A stretch of 64,000 bases of DNA from Luteimonas sp. MC1825 (GTDB lineage: Bacteria; Pseudomonadota; Gammaproteobacteria; Xanthomonadales; Xanthomonadaceae). Every line of letters starts with the position of its first letter. Position 1 is the stretch's first letter. Of the stretch, positions 1 to 9,685 are shown one piece after another. The stretch spans positions 248,001 to 312,000 of the forward strand of contig NZ_CP061714.1 in NCBI RefSeq assembly GCF_014764385.1, written 5' to 3'. Position numbers and translations under genes: made by a program. The notes under the pieces are model-generated. The model worked only from the letters and a program-made list of their open reading frames with translations, was not told the origin of the DNA and ran no database searches.

Positions 1-2
1 AC

Positions 3-1382
3 AACAGCATTGGCGAGCTGGAGCTGGCGCGCGATTACCACGGCCGATCGCTGGCTGGATTCGAGTCCACCGGCTTCAAGCCGGGGATCGCCGGCGCCCT
101 GGTCAACCTCGGGTCGGTTGCGGCCAAGGCGGGGCAGAAGGCGCTGGAGGCGAACGCCGCGGACAGCGCCCGCGAGCAGCACCTGCTGCTGCGCGGCTAC
201 AACGAGCGCGCGCGCGGGATCTTCGCCGAGCTGGGAAACCTGCGCGGGGTGGCGTACGCGGACAGCAACATCGGCCTTGCGCTCGACCGGCTTGGCCAGC
301 CGAAGGCCGCCTTGTCCCACCACAGCGATTCGCTCGCGGCACGCCGCAAGCTGGGAGACCTGTACGGCACCATCAATTCGCTGCTCAGCATCGCGTCGGC
401 GCAGGCCCACCTCGGTCGCGGCGACGCGGCGGCTGCCACGCTCGACGAGGTCGAAGCGCTGATCCCCGGGGACGCCTTCAACCTGAAGCAGGACGTCGCC
501 GCGCAGCGTGTCCTGCTCACCGAAGCGCGCGGCGACTATCGCGCTGCCCTGGCGGCGCAGCGTGAGTACAGCCGCCTGGCCGCGCTCGCAGCCGACGCCG
601 ACCAGCGCAGCGCCATCGCTGCATTGCAGGACCGTTTCGACGGCGCCCAGGCGGCGCGCGAAATCGAATCCCTGCGCAGCGCTGCCGAGGTGTCCGCGCT
701 CCAGCTGCGCCGCCAGCGCCAGGTGAGCCACCTCGGCATCCTGGCCGCCGTGCTCGCGACGGGGCTGTTGCTGGTGTTGTGGAGCCGGTTGCGGATCGGC
801 ATCTCCAGTGCACGCAAGCTCTCGGTCGCCGCGCGCACCGACCACCTGACGGCATTGCCGAACCGTCGCCACCTGCTGGAGCTGATGCAGCTCGAGGTGC
901 ACCGGGTGGAGCGCGGAGGCAGCACGTTCTGCCTGGTGATGGCCGACCTCGACGACTTCAAGGCCATCAACGACCGCCACGGCCATGACGCCGGCGATAC
1001 GGTGCTGCGCGAGGTCGCGCGCAGGCTGCGCGACGCGGTCCGCAAGCAGGACTCGGTGGCGCGCTGGGGCGGCGAGGAGTTCCTGCTGCTGTTGCCGGCA
1101 TCGCGCGCGGCTGGCGCGGCATCATTGGCGGACAAGCTCCGCCGGCGCGTGTCGTCGGAGCCGATCCTGGTCGGCCCGCAGGGCACGCCGGTCTCGATCA
1201 CGCTCACCATGGGCTACAGCGAGTACCGCCCCGGAACCCCGCTCGACGACTGCATCAAGGCGGCGGATACCGCGTTGTTCGAGGGCAAGCGCGAAGGCAA
1301 GGACCGGGTGATGGCATCGCCGGCCGTCGGCGGGGACCCGGCCAGCGGCGCGGCGTTGCCGGTCGCCGAAACAGCGGCTTAG
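3..1382 (+). CDS. TPR-repeat diguanylate cyclase, 5' truncated
   Basis: The reading frame is open from the window edge, so the N-terminus is missing. The visible N-terminal part is alpha-helical and TPR-like (repeated small/Ala-rich helices around bases 240-600). A single transmembrane helix follows (about bases 730-790), then a GGDEF domain. The signature reads RWGGEEF (GGEEF at 1068-1082), which is compatible with active c-di-GMP synthesis from two GTP. An inhibitory-site RxxD (RKQD) lies exactly five residues upstream, so product feedback is plausible. This architecture, with periplasmic TPR sensor, membrane anchor and cytoplasmic GGDEF, is common in xanthomonads. The signal sensed is unknown. 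Confidence 0.9.
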   Translation, partial: NSIGELELARDYHGRSLAGFESTGFKPGIAGALVNLGSVAAKAGQKALEANAADSAREQHLLLRGYNERARGIFAELGNLRGVAYADSNIGLALDRLGQPKAALSHHSDSLAARRKLGDLYGTINSLLSIASAQAHLGRGDAAAATLDEVEALIPGDAFNLKQDVAAQRVLLTEARGDYRAALAAQREYSRLAALAADADQRSAIAALQDRFDGAQAAREIESLRSAAEVSALQLRRQRQVSHLGILAAVLATGLLLVLWSRLRIGISSARKLSVAARTDHLTALPNRRHLLELMQLEVHRVERGGSTFCLVMADLDDFKAINDRHGHDAGDTVLREVARRLRDAVRKQDSVARWGGEEFLLLLPASRAAGAASLADKLRRRVSSEPILVGPQGTPVSITLTMGYSEYRPGTPLDDCIKAADTALFEGKREGKDRVMASPAVGGDPASGAALPVAETAA

Positions 1383-1408
1383 CCGCGTGTCGCCGACGCA
1401 GCCTGCGC

Positions 1409-2527
1409 TCAGGCGCGGTGGATCGCGCCGAGGATCCGCGGCCCCGCCGCGCCGGTGACGCTGGCGAGGTTGCCGGGGCGCCCGGCGAGCGTCTCGCGCG
1501 CCAGCCAGGCGAAGGCCATGGCTTCGATGGCGTCCGGGTCCAGCCCGTACGCCGCGGTGGTTTCCACGCGCATGTCGGGCAGCGCCGCCGCCAGCGCGGC
1601 CATCAGCGCCGCGTTGTGCACGCCGCCGCCGCAGGCGATCACGCGCGCGGTGCCGGGCTGCTGGCTGCGCAGGGCGTCGGCCACGGTGCGCGCGGTCAGC
1701 GCGAGCAGGGTGGCCTGCACGTCGGCCGGCGCGGTGCCTGTCGCGAGTCGTGCCTCGACCCAGCCGAGATGGAACTGGTCGCGCCCGGTTGACTTGGGCG
1801 GCGCCAGCGCGAACCACGGCTCGGCCAGCAGCCGCGCAAGCAGCGCGTCGTCGACGCGGCCGCTGGCGGCGAACGCGCCGTCGCGGTCGTAGGCCTCACT
1901 GCGGTGGCGCAGGCACCAGGCGTCCATCAGGCCGTTGGCCGGGCCGGTGTCGAAGCCGCGCACCGCGCCGCTGGCCGGCAGCAGCGTGAGGTTGGCGATG
2001 CCGCCCAGGTTGAGCACCGCGCGCGACTCGTCGGCCGAGTGCAGCAGCGCCGCGTGGAGTGCCGGCACCAGCGGCGCGCCATGGCCGCCCGCCGCCACGT
2101 CGCGGCGGCGGAAATCGGCGACCGTGGTAATGCCGGTGCGTTCGGCGATCGTGGCCGCGCAGCCCAGTTGCAGGGTGAAGGGCAGTGCGCCGTGCGGGCG
2201 GTGGCGCAGGGTCTGGCCATGCGAACCGATCGCGGCGACTTCGGCGTGGTCGATGCCGGCATCGGCCAGCGCCTGCAGCGCGGCGGTGGCGAACGCCTGG
2301 CCGATGGCGGTGTCGAGTTCGCCGATGGCGTCGAGCGACAGCAGCGCGTCCTGCTGGCCCAGCGCGACCAGGCGCGCGCGCAGCGCGGGCTCCCAGGCGT
2401 AGGTGCGGGCGAAGCGCAGTCGCGGCGGTGCCGCGGCGGTGTCGTCGGCGAAATCGACCAGCGCCGCGTCGATGCCGTCGGCACTGGTGCCCGAGATCAG
2501 GCCAAGGTGGCAGCGGGGGGTCGACAT
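1409..2527 (-). CDS. anmK: Anhydro-N-acetylmuramic acid kinase
   Basis: A 372-residue protein, the usual AnmK length. It starts with the ATP-binding signature [19 protein letters not shown] and has a second nucleotide-binding motif, [14 protein letters not shown], near the C-terminus. AnmK phosphorylates 1,6-anhydro-MurNAc to MurNAc-6-phosphate while opening the anhydro ring, which recycles muropeptide sugars in the cytoplasm. It lies 40 bases downstream of an M23 murein endopeptidase gene on the same strand, so the two are probably co-transcribed and link wall cleavage with wall recycling. No strong Shine-Dalgarno is seen before the ATG. Confidence 0.95.
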   Translation of the reverse strand: MSTPRCHLGLISGTSADGIDAALVDFADDTAAAPPRLRFARTYAWEPALRARLVALGQQDALLSLDAIGELDTAIGQAFATAALQALADAGIDHAEVAAIGSHGQTLRHRPHGALPFTLQLGCAATIAERTGITTVADFRRRDVAAGGHGAPLVPALHAALLHSADESRAVLNLGGIANLTLLPASGAVRGFDTGPANGLMDAWCLRHRSEAYDRDGAFAASGRVDDALLARLLAEPWFALAPPKSTGRDQFHLGWVEARLATGTAPADVQATLLALTARTVADALRSQQPGTARVIACGGGVHNAALMAALAAALPDMRVETTAAYGLDPDAIEAMAFAWLARETLAGRPGNLASVTGAAGPRILGAIHRA

Positions 2528-2567
2528 GCGTGGCGGGCCCGCCGGACGGCGGGCCGGGTGGCAGGGC

Positions 2568-4061
2568 TCAGCCCTTGCCCCGGCCCGCGATGGCGGGCGT
2601 GGCGTGGGCGGCCAGGTGCTGGTCGTCGGCGGTGGCCGGGACCTGCGCGTAGATGATGTCCTCGACCGTGCGGATGCGCGCCAGGGCGGGACCGGTCTGG
2701 GCCCGGAAGGCGACCAGCGCGGACCCCTTGAGCGGCTCCGGCTCGGGCATCGTGTGCTGCAGCGGGTTGCGGTGCACGCCGTTGATGCGGAATTCGTAGT
2801 GCAGGTGCGGCCCGGTGGACAGGCCGGTGCTGCCGACGCGGCCGATCACCGTGCCCTGGCTGACGCGCTGGCCCTTCTTGATGTTGCCGAACGACGACAT
2901 GTGCGCATACAGCGTGGTGTAGCCGCGGCCATGGTCGAGCACCACGGTGCGTCCGTAGCCGCCCTGCCAGCCCATCGACTGCACGCGGGCGTCGCCGGCG
3001 GCCATGATCGGGGTGCCGGTGCTGGCCGCGTAGTCGACGCCCTTGTGCTGGCGGACCTTGCCGGCGATCGGGTGGCGGCGCGAGCCGAACTTCGAGGTCA
3101 GCCGCGCATACGCGATGGGCATGCGGATGAAGCTCTTCTTCAGCGGCCGGCCTTCGCCGTTGTAGTAGTCGACCTTGCCGCCCTGTTCGAAGCGGAAGGC
3201 GGTGAACGTCTTGCCCTTGGCGGTGAACACCGCGGCCTGCACGTCGCCGGTGCGGATCAGCTCGCCGTCACGGTAGACCTGCTCGACGACCACGCTGAAG
3301 CGGTCGTTCTGCGTGACGTCGGAGGTGAAGTCGATGTCGTACTTGAAGACGTCGTCGGTCAGCTTGTTGATGCTGGCGCCCGACAGGCCGAGCTTGCGCG
3401 CCGAATGGAACAGCGACTTGCCGACCTTGCCGCTGATCACCGCGGTGCGGATCTCGACCGGACGCTCGATGACCTTCTCGACCACCTTGTCACCGGCCAG
3501 CGCCAGTTCGATGCGCTGGGTCTCGCCGCGGTCGTAGCGCAGCGTGCGCAGGCTGGACGGCTTGCCGTCGGCATCGGCCGGCGCGAATTCGAACCCGAGT
3601 TCCATGCCCGGCTTTAGGCGCGTCAGCGCCTGGCGCGCGCCCGGGTGTTCCAGCAGGCGGTGCATGGCGGAGGCGGGCACGCCCATGCGCTCGAAGATCG
3701 CGCCCAGCGTTTCACCCTTGCCGACCACGGCCAGCTGCCAGTCCGACGTGGCCGCCTGCGGCTGCACCGGCCTGGCCAGCACCGGAAGCGACAGTGACAT
3801 GGTGGTCAGGGACGTGGCACTGGGCGCATTCAACGCAGTCGAGATGCCCGGCACCAGCGCGATCATGAGCGCGCCCGCGGTGGCCAGAAGGCTGGAATGC
3901 GCCCACTGGCGGCGCGTCCAGCGGCGGTTTCCGGCATTGTCGGCGGGGCCTGAAAGTCCGGCAGCGGACGAGGCGATCGCCTGGCGCGCTACTTCGCGCA
4001 GGTTGCCGAGACGGACACGGCGGTGGTGCTGCCGTGAATCGGAGGATTCGGGCAATGTCAT
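2568..4061 (-). CDS. M23 family murein DD-endopeptidase (MepM/OapA-like)
   Basis: A 497-residue protein. It has a cytoplasmic N-terminal tail, one membrane helix near residues 58-80, an OapA/LysM-like region (about 105-170) and a C-terminal LytM zinc-peptidase domain. The metal ligands are intact: HKGVD (about 339-343) and HLHYEF (about 419). It should cleave peptide cross-links in periplasmic peptidoglycan during growth. The ATG has a GGGAG box nine bases upstream and a well-formed promoter (see 4105-4133). It is followed directly by anmK and lies divergent to tyrS, a linkage familiar in Xanthomonas relatives. Confidence 0.92.
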   Translation of the reverse strand: MTLPESSDSRQHHRRVRLGNLREVARQAIASSAAGLSGPADNAGNRRWTRRQWAHSSLLATAGALMIALVPGISTALNAPSATSLTTMSLSLPVLARPVQPQAATSDWQLAVVGKGETLGAIFERMGVPASAMHRLLEHPGARQALTRLKPGMELGFEFAPADADGKPSSLRTLRYDRGETQRIELALAGDKVVEKVIERPVEIRTAVISGKVGKSLFHSARKLGLSGASINKLTDDVFKYDIDFTSDVTQNDRFSVVVEQVYRDGELIRTGDVQAAVFTAKGKTFTAFRFEQGGKVDYYNGEGRPLKKSFIRMPIAYARLTSKFGSRRHPIAGKVRQHKGVDYAASTGTPIMAAGDARVQSMGWQGGYGRTVVLDHGRGYTTLYAHMSSFGNIKKGQRVSQGTVIGRVGSTGLSTGPHLHYEFRINGVHRNPLQHTMPEPEPLKGSALVAFRAQTGPALARIRTVEDIIYAQVPATADDQHLAAHATPAIAGRGKG

Positions 4062-4082
4062 CGAATCGGACTCCCGGCCCGC

Positions 4083-4112
4083 GTGACGAACGCGTCACCG
4101 GGGCAAGATAAT
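4083..4112 (+). promoter_or_regulatory. Possible tyrS promoter overlapping the divergent one
   Basis: GTGACG (4083-4088), 18 bases, then GATAAT (4107-4112). The -10 overlaps the -10 of the divergent M23 promoter, so the two might compete. GTGACG is also the left arm of a short inverted repeat (GTGACG-aacg-CGTCAC, 4083-4098). A second -10-like TATGAT lies at 4165-4170 without a good -35. Confidence 0.35.
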
Positions 4113-4133
4113 CACGCGAAGAGGATGCGTCAA
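4105..4133 (-). promoter_or_regulatory. Putative sigma70 promoter of the M23 endopeptidase-anmK operon
   Basis: On the minus strand TTGACG (4133-4128) is followed after 17 bases by TATCTT (4110-4105). This is the best -35/-10 pair in the divergent spacer and would start transcription about 37 bases before the ATG at 4061. Confidence 0.55.
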
Positions 4134-4216
4134 ATGCTTGATGCATCAGGACTTTCCGTCAGCGTATGATTTAACCGAGCGTTAACAAGTTTTCACATAC
4201 GGCGTCACGTTTTTGA

Positions 4217-5467
4217 ATGCGCGACGCCCTGAATGGACCAGATACCGTGCCCCAGACCCCCCAGCAGCAGGCCCTAGACCTCATCACCCGCGGCGCCGAC
4301 GAGGTGCTCAAGCACGACGAACTCGCCGCGCGCCTCGCGCTGGGGCGGCCGCTGCGCATCAAGGCCGGCTTCGACCCGACCGCGCCCGACCTGCACATCG
4401 GCCACACCGTGCTGCTCAACAAGATGCGCCAGTTCCAGGACCTCGGGCACACCGTGATTTTCCTGATCGGCGACTTCACCGGGATGATCGGCGACCCGTC
4501 GGGCAAGAGCGCCACGCGCAGGCCGCTGACCCGCGAGGACGTGGAGGCCAACGCGCGCACCTACGCCGACCAGGTGTTCAAGGTGCTCGACCGCGAGCGC
4601 ACCGAGCTGCGCTTCAACAGCGAATGGTTCGGTGAAATGGGCGCGGCCGACATGATCCGCCTGGCCGGGCAGCTGACGGTGGCGCGCATGCTGGAGCGCG
4701 ACGACTTCGCCAAGCGCTATGGCGCGCAGCAGCCGATCGCGATCCACGAGTTCCTCTACCCGCTGGTGCAGGGCTACGACTCGGTGGCGCTGAAGGCCGA
4801 CGTGGAGCTGGGCGGCACCGACCAGAAGTTCAACCTGCTGATGGGCCGCGGGCTGCAGGAGCATTTCGGGCAGGCGCCGCAGGTGGTGCTGACCATGCCA
4901 CTGCTCGAGGGCCTGGACGGCGTCAACAAGATGTCCAAGTCGCTGGGCAACTACATCGGCATCGCCGAGCCGGCGATCGACATCGTCAACAAGACCATGA
5001 AGGTCGGCGACGCGCTGATGTGGAAGTGGATCGAGCTGCTGTCGTTCGATATCGGCGCGGCGGAAGCCACCGTGCTGCGCGCTGACGTCGAAGGCGGCGC
5101 GCTCAACCCGCGCGACGTCAAGCTGCGCCTCGCGCGCGAGCTGGCCACGCGTTTCCACGATGCCGCCGCGGCCGAGACCGCGATCGCCGGCTGGCACGCC
5201 GCGGTGACCGGCCAGGGCGACACCTCGCTGCTGCCGCTGCAGCACGTCGCGGTGCCGGCCGAGGGCTTGCGCATCGCCGCGCTGCTCACCGCCGCGGGCA
5301 TCACCGCCAGCAATTCCGAGGCCAGCCGCAAGCTCAAGGAGCGCGCGGTGAAGGTGGACGGTGCGGTGGTGGAGGATGCCGGCGCCAGCTTCCGGCCCGG
5401 CTTCGAGGGCGTTCTGCAGGTCGGCAAGCGCAACTTCGCGCGGGTGCGGCTGGTGGTGGCCGGCTGA
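4217..5467 (+). CDS. tyrS: Tyrosyl-tRNA synthetase
   Basis: 416 residues. This is a class I aminoacyl-tRNA synthetase that charges tRNA-Tyr. The HIGH signature is at about residues 60-63 ([13 protein letters not shown]) and KMSKS at about 238-242 ([12 protein letters not shown]). A C-terminal S4-like RNA-binding domain covers roughly 340-410 ([16 protein letters not shown]). Length and motifs fit the TyrS subtype common in Xanthomonadaceae. The ATG at 4217 has no obvious Shine-Dalgarno; a GTG at 4247 is an alternative start that would leave the catalytic domain intact. The gene is monocistronic and ends in a bidirectional hairpin. Confidence 0.95.
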   Translation: MRDALNGPDTVPQTPQQQALDLITRGADEVLKHDELAARLALGRPLRIKAGFDPTAPDLHIGHTVLLNKMRQFQDLGHTVIFLIGDFTGMIGDPSGKSATRRPLTREDVEANARTYADQVFKVLDRERTELRFNSEWFGEMGAADMIRLAGQLTVARMLERDDFAKRYGAQQPIAIHEFLYPLVQGYDSVALKADVELGGTDQKFNLLMGRGLQEHFGQAPQVVLTMPLLEGLDGVNKMSKSLGNYIGIAEPAIDIVNKTMKVGDALMWKWIELLSFDIGAAEATVLRADVEGGALNPRDVKLRLARELATRFHDAAAAETAIAGWHAAVTGQGDTSLLPLQHVAVPAEGLRIAALLTAAGITASNSEASRKLKERAVKVDGAVVEDAGASFRPGFEGVLQVGKRNFARVRLVVAG

Positions 5468-5516
5468 GCCGACGCGGCCGCGGCGCTTCGCCCGCCGCGG
5501 CGCACACCCGCAAATG

Positions 5517-5542
5517 ACGACGGCGCCCGAGGGCGCCGTCGT
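5517..5542. terminator. Bidirectional hairpin between tyrS and the M28 peptidase gene
   Basis: A perfect 11-bp stem (ACGACGGCGCC with GGCGCCGTCGT) and a CGAG tetraloop sit between the two convergent stop codons. There is no strong T-tract, so it may act on both strands as a weak intrinsic terminator or as mRNA end protection. Confidence 0.65.
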
Positions 5543-5565
5543 GCATTCAACGCCTGTGCGTGGCG

Positions 5566-7260
5566 TCAGTCGGCGCGCATCGCATCGCGCGCGGCCTTGA
5601 ACGCGTTGCCTTCGTACCAGGCCGGCCAGCTGCCGTCGTCGGCCAGGGTGCGGCCAACGCCGTACAGCGCCTCAAGGTCCTGGATCACGCCGTCGAGGTT
5701 CCAGCCCGGATCGAATTCATCGCCGGGCTTGTGGTACGCGACTTCGTTGTAGGTCTTGGCAAGCGCCGCGCCGGCGTCCTTGCCGCCCTGCACCAGGTCG
5801 TCGCCACCCTTGGCGTACAGCGCCGGCACGCCGGCCTTGGCGTAGTTGAAATGATCGGAGCGGAAGTAGAAACCGCCGGCCGGGTTGCCCTCGAGCACCT
5901 GGGTGCGCTGCTGCGCATCGGTGTAGGTCTTCAGCACGTCTTCCAGCTGCGAGCTGCCTTTGCCCACCACCACCATGTCGTGCGCCGGGCCGGCCACGCT
6001 CATGGCATCGAGGTTGATCACGCCCACGGTCTTGGCCAGCGGGAACACCGGGTGCGCGACCTGGTACTTGGAACCCAGCAGGCCCGATTCCTCCAGCGTC
6101 ACGGCGATGAAGGCCACCGAGCGCTTCGGCTGGCCGTCGGCCTTGAACTTCTCCGCGATCTCGATGATGCCGGCCACGCCCGTGGCGTTGTCGACGGCAC
6201 CGTTGTAGATCTGGTCGCCCTCGCCCTCGTGCTTGCCGAGGTGGTCCCAGTGGGCGATGTAGGCGATCGCCTCGTCCGGCTTTTCGCTGCCGCGCAGGAT
6301 GCCCACCACGTTGCGCGACGACTTCTCGCTGGAGGTGCTGGCCAGGTCGAACGACACGCGCGCATCGAGCGGCACCGCCTTGAAGCCCGGCTTGCTGGCC
6401 GCGGCATACAGCGCCTTGAGGTCCTGGCCGGCGTCGGCGAACAGCGTGGTCGCGGCTTCGGCGCTCAGCCAGCCCTGCGCCGGCAGGCGCGGCTCCGGAT
6501 CGTCCGACGCACGCAGGTCGAACTGCGGGCCGGACCAGGAGTTCTTCACCACGTCCCAGCCGTAGGACGCGCCGGCGGTGTCGTGGATGATCAGCGCGGC
6601 GGCGGCGCCCTTGCGCGCGGCTTCCTCGAACTTGTAGGTCCAGCGCCCGTAATAGGTCATGCGCTCGCCTTCGAACAGCGCCGCGTCCTTGGCGTGGAAG
6701 CCCGGGTCGTTGACCAGGATGACCACCGTCTTGCCCTTGACGTCGAGGCCGGCGTAATCGTTCCAGCCGAGTTCCGGCGCATCCACGCCGTAACCCACGA
6801 ACACCAGGTCGCTGTTGCTGACCGAGACCTTCGGCTCGCCGGTGCGGGTGCCGATCACCATGTCGGTGCCGAACGTGAGCTCGGAGGGCTTTCCGGCCAC
6901 GTCCATGCGCAGCACGGTGGATTCGTCGGCGGTGGTTTCCACCATCGGCACGGTCTGGAAGAAGCTGCCGTTGTCGCCGCCCGGCTCGAGGCCGATGCGC
7001 TCGTACTGTGCCTTGATGTACTCGACGGTCATCTCGCCGCCGGGCGAGCCCGGGGCGCGGCCCTCGAATGCGTCGGAGGCCATCGTCTTCACCATTTCGG
7101 CGAAATCGTCCTTGCTCAGCTCACCGCTGAAGGCATGCGTGGCAGCGGCCGTGGCGGGCACGGCGGCACCGGTGCCGGCGGCGGGTGCCGGGGCGCGGTC
7201 GCAGGCCGCGAGCGCGGCCGCGATGGCAAGGCAAAGCACGAGGGGTCTGGTTCGCATCAT
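5566..7260 (-). CDS. M28 family zinc aminopeptidase, lipoprotein
   Basis: The start at 7260 is chosen because an AGGA box lies just upstream and the first residues form a lipoprotein signal (MMRTRPLVLCLAIAAALAAC). A longer frame extends to 7455 but its extra residues look non-coding. The 564-residue protein has a PA (protease-associated) insert in its first half and an M28 catalytic core. Metal-binding motifs are visible: the WDHLG block, GAVDNATGVAGIIEIAE, and TLEESGLLGSKY with the catalytic Glu pair. It probably trims amino acids from periplasmic or extracellular peptides. The substrate cannot be predicted. Confidence 0.9.
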   Translation of the reverse strand: MMRTRPLVLCLAIAAALAACDRAPAPAAGTGAAVPATAAATHAFSGELSKDDFAEMVKTMASDAFEGRAPGSPGGEMTVEYIKAQYERIGLEPGGDNGSFFQTVPMVETTADESTVLRMDVAGKPSELTFGTDMVIGTRTGEPKVSVSNSDLVFVGYGVDAPELGWNDYAGLDVKGKTVVILVNDPGFHAKDAALFEGERMTYYGRWTYKFEEAARKGAAAALIIHDTAGASYGWDVVKNSWSGPQFDLRASDDPEPRLPAQGWLSAEAATTLFADAGQDLKALYAAASKPGFKAVPLDARVSFDLASTSSEKSSRNVVGILRGSEKPDEAIAYIAHWDHLGKHEGEGDQIYNGAVDNATGVAGIIEIAEKFKADGQPKRSVAFIAVTLEESGLLGSKYQVAHPVFPLAKTVGVINLDAMSVAGPAHDMVVVGKGSSQLEDVLKTYTDAQQRTQVLEGNPAGGFYFRSDHFNYAKAGVPALYAKGGDDLVQGGKDAGAALAKTYNEVAYHKPGDEFDPGWNLDGVIQDLEALYGVGRTLADDGSWPAWYEGNAFKAARDAMRAD

Positions 7261-7327
7261 CGGGTTCCTGCGGGAGTTGACTCCCGATTCTATGCGTTCC
7301 GCCCCATTCGGGGGCCCGCGCCGCGGC

Positions 7328-8017
7328 TCAGTCGGGCTGGCGCGCCGGCGCCGTGGGCGTGGAGAACGGGATCGCGGTGGCACCGGTGATCGTGCCGATG
7401 CGCGCGGTGTCGTGCACGTACAGCTGCACCTCGCGCTCGAAGACCAGGTCGCCATCGATCACCACGCCCGGGCCGATGACGATGCGTTGCGCGCGCTGGC
7501 GCACCCGCACCGGCATCCAGTTGGCGGTGGGCTTGTGCACGCGCAGCTGGCCGCGGACGTGCGAGCCGACGCCGACGGTGACGTCACCGTTGACGGTCTC
7601 CACGTTGCCGGCCACCTCGGTCTGCACCAGGCCGAGCGCGCCGTTGACGTTTTCGACGTTGCCGCCGATCCGGCTGCCGCGTCCGGCGAAGACACTGCCG
7701 TTGACGGTTTCCACGTCGCCTTCGATGCGCACGCGCTCGCCGAGGCGGATGCTGCCGTTGACCGTCTCCAGGCTGCGCGCGCTGCCATCGTTGCCGACGT
7801 GGACGCTGCCGTTGACGGTGCCGGCGGCGCCAGCCTGCGCGTTCTCGCCAATGCGGATGCTGCCGTTGACGGTTTCCAGGTTGCCGCGGACCTCGCCGGC
7901 TGCGACCGAGATCGAGCCGTTGACCTTGTCGACGTCCTGGCGCGCATGGGCGGCACCCGCGGCGAAGGAGAGGGCGAGGATGGAGGCGAGGACGGTGGCG
8001 TGTCGATGCAGGCGCAT
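7328..8017 (-). CDS. Secreted repeat protein with seven VNG motifs, predicted beta-helix
   Basis: 229 residues from the ATG at 8017, giving a clean signal peptide (cleavage near AAHA-RQ). The body holds seven copies of a VNG motif (VNGS(I/V), VNGA or VNGD) at about residues 32, 50, 68, 86, 105, 123 and 142. The 18-19-residue spacing matches one turn of a bactofilin-type or DUF4097-type right-handed beta-helix. The C-terminal third (about 160-229) repeats the polymerisation-like valine/isoleucine pattern without the motif. It is probably exported to the periplasm or envelope. No enzymatic residues are apparent and the function is unknown. It lies downstream of nothing obvious and is divergent to gpmI. 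Confidence 0.75.
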   Translation of the reverse strand: MRLHRHATVLASILALSFAAGAAHARQDVDKVNGSISVAAGEVRGNLETVNGSIRIGENAQAGAAGTVNGSVHVGNDGSARSLETVNGSIRLGERVRIEGDVETVNGSVFAGRGSRIGGNVENVNGALGLVQTEVAGNVETVNGDVTVGVGSHVRGQLRVHKPTANWMPVRVRQRAQRIVIGPGVVIDGDLVFEREVQLYVHDTARIGTITGATAIPFSTPTAPARQPD

Positions 8018-8143
8018 GGCGGGGCTCGATGACGGGGCGGGTGCGGTGCCGCGACGGCGCCATGCGCGGCCGGACACTGCGAGGCGAGTCTGGCGGATGC
8101 GGCGCTACAATCGCATCTGTCCAACGTCACGGGGCCGATCGTC

Positions 8144-9685
8144 GTGCCTGAACCCGCAATGCCCGCCCGCCGCAAGCCCGTCGTGCTGCTGATCCTCGAC
8201 GGATGGGGCCATCGCGACGACCCGCGCGACAACGCCGTGGCCCTCGCCGACGTCCCCAACTGGCGCCGCCTGTACGCGGCCGGGCCGCGCACGCTGGTGC
8301 ATACCGAAGGCCGCCACGTCGGGCTGCCGGATGGCCAGATGGGCAATTCCGAGGTCGGGCACATGAACATCGGCGCCGGGCGGGTGGTCTACCAGGACCT
8401 GACCCGGGTCGATGCCGCGATCGCCGATGGCAGCTTCTTCGACAACGCCGGGTTGCGCGCCGCGTGTGCCACGGTCGCGCCCGGCGGCACGCTGCACGTC
8501 CTGGGCCTGCTGTCGCCGGGCGGCGTGCACAGCCACGAGCAGCACATCCTCGCGATGCTCGAGCTTGCCGCGCGCGCCGGCGTGGCCCGCGTCGCGGTGC
8601 ATGCGTTCACCGACGGCCGCGACATGCCGCCGCGTTCGGCGGAACCAAGCCTGCGCGCGCTCCAGGCCGCCTGCGCGCGGCACGGCAATGCCCATGTCGC
8701 CAGTGTCAGCGGCCGCTATTTCGCGATGGACCGCGACCAGCGCTGGAAGCGCGTGCGCCAGGCCTGGGATGCGATCGTCGAGGCCAGCGCCGTGCATCGC
8801 GCACCCGATGTCGTGGCCGCGCTGGCCGCCGCCTACGCGCGCGGCGAAAACGACGAGTTCGTGCTGCCCACGGTGATCGACGGCGCCGCGCCGATGCGCG
8901 ACGGCGACGCGGTGGTGTTCATGAACTTCCGCGCCGACCGTGCGCGGCAGCTCACGGCGGCGTTCGTGGCGCCGGCGTTCGAAGGTTTCCACGCGCGGCG
9001 CCCGGCGCTGGCGCGCTTCACCTGCCTGACGGAATACGACGCCAACCTGCCCGCGCCGCTGGCGTTCGCCCCGGACGATCTCGCCAACACGCTGGGCCAG
9101 GTGCTGGCCGACCACGGCCGCACCCAGCTGCGCATCGCCGAGACCGAGAAGTACGCGCACGTCACCTTCTTCTTCAACGGTGGCCGCGAGGCGCCGTTCC
9201 CGGGCGAGGAGCGCATCCTCGTGCCCAGCCCGCGGGTCGCGACCTATGACCTGCAGCCGGAGATGAGCTGTCCGGAAGTCACCGCGCGCCTGGTCGACGC
9301 CATCGCGGCGGGCCGCTTCGACGCGGTGGTGTGCAACTTCGCCAACCCGGACATGGTCGGCCACACCGGCGACCTGGCGGCGGCGATCAAGGCGGTCGAG
9401 GCGGTGGACCTGGCACTCGGTGAAGTGGTGGCGGCGGTTGCCGCGCAGGGCGGCGACCTGCTGGTCACCGCCGACCACGGCAACGTCGAGATGATGCGCG
9501 ACCCGGAGACCGGGCAGCCGCACACCTCGCACACCGTGGGCCCGGTCGACCTGCTGTACGTCGGCAATCGAGCCGCGGCGCAGCTGCGCTCCGGCGGCGC
9601 GCTGCGCGACTTGGCGCCAACCATGCTCGACCTGCTGGGCGTGGCGAAGCCGGCGGAGATGACCGGCAGCAGCCTGCTGGCGTGA
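8144..9685 (+). CDS. gpmI: 2,3-bisphosphoglycerate-independent phosphoglycerate mutase
   Basis: A 513-residue protein that interconverts 3- and 2-phosphoglycerate using two Mn ions and a phospho-serine. The N-terminal metal motif is VLLILDGWGHRDD. The catalytic Ser lies in QMGNSEVGHMNIGAG (Ser about residue 69). The C-terminal metal ligands are in NPDMVGHTG and VTADHGNVEMM. The GTG at 8144 is used; an ATG at 8159 is nearly as likely. A TACAAT -10-like box at 8106-8111 fits either start. Its stop overlaps the next start (TGATG), so it is coupled with the EnvC-like gene. Confidence 0.95.
   Translation: MPEPAMPARRKPVVLLILDGWGHRDDPRDNAVALADVPNWRRLYAAGPRTLVHTEGRHVGLPDGQMGNSEVGHMNIGAGRVVYQDLTRVDAAIADGSFFDNAGLRAACATVAPGGTLHVLGLLSPGGVHSHEQHILAMLELAARAGVARVAVHAFTDGRDMPPRSAEPSLRALQAACARHGNAHVASVSGRYFAMDRDQRWKRVRQAWDAIVEASAVHRAPDVVAALAAAYARGENDEFVLPTVIDGAAPMRDGDAVVFMNFRADRARQLTAAFVAPAFEGFHARRPALARFTCLTEYDANLPAPLAFAPDDLANTLGQVLADHGRTQLRIAETEKYAHVTFFFNGGREAPFPGEERILVPSPRVATYDLQPEMSCPEVTARLVDAIAAGRFDAVVCNFANPDMVGHTGDLAAAIKAVEAVDLALGEVVAAVAAQGGDLLVTADHGNVEMMRDPETGQPHTSHTVGPVDLLYVGNRAAAQLRSGGALRDLAPTMLDLLGVAKPAEMTGSSLLA

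Noticed and set aside
5560..7389. Plus-strand 609-codon ORF opposite the M28 peptidase
   Set aside because: Composition (His/Val/Gly/Arg repeats) and lack of any family match; the peptidase frame has clear motifs.
7570..7900. Regularly spaced DNA repeats resembling a CRISPR array
   Set aside because: The repeats are degenerate, in frame and encode VNG motifs of a secreted protein; no spacers or cas genes.
8105..9532. Long minus-strand ORF (475 codons) opposite gpmI
   Set aside because: Antisense to a clearly recognised enzyme; Arg/His/Gly-rich composition is a frame shadow.
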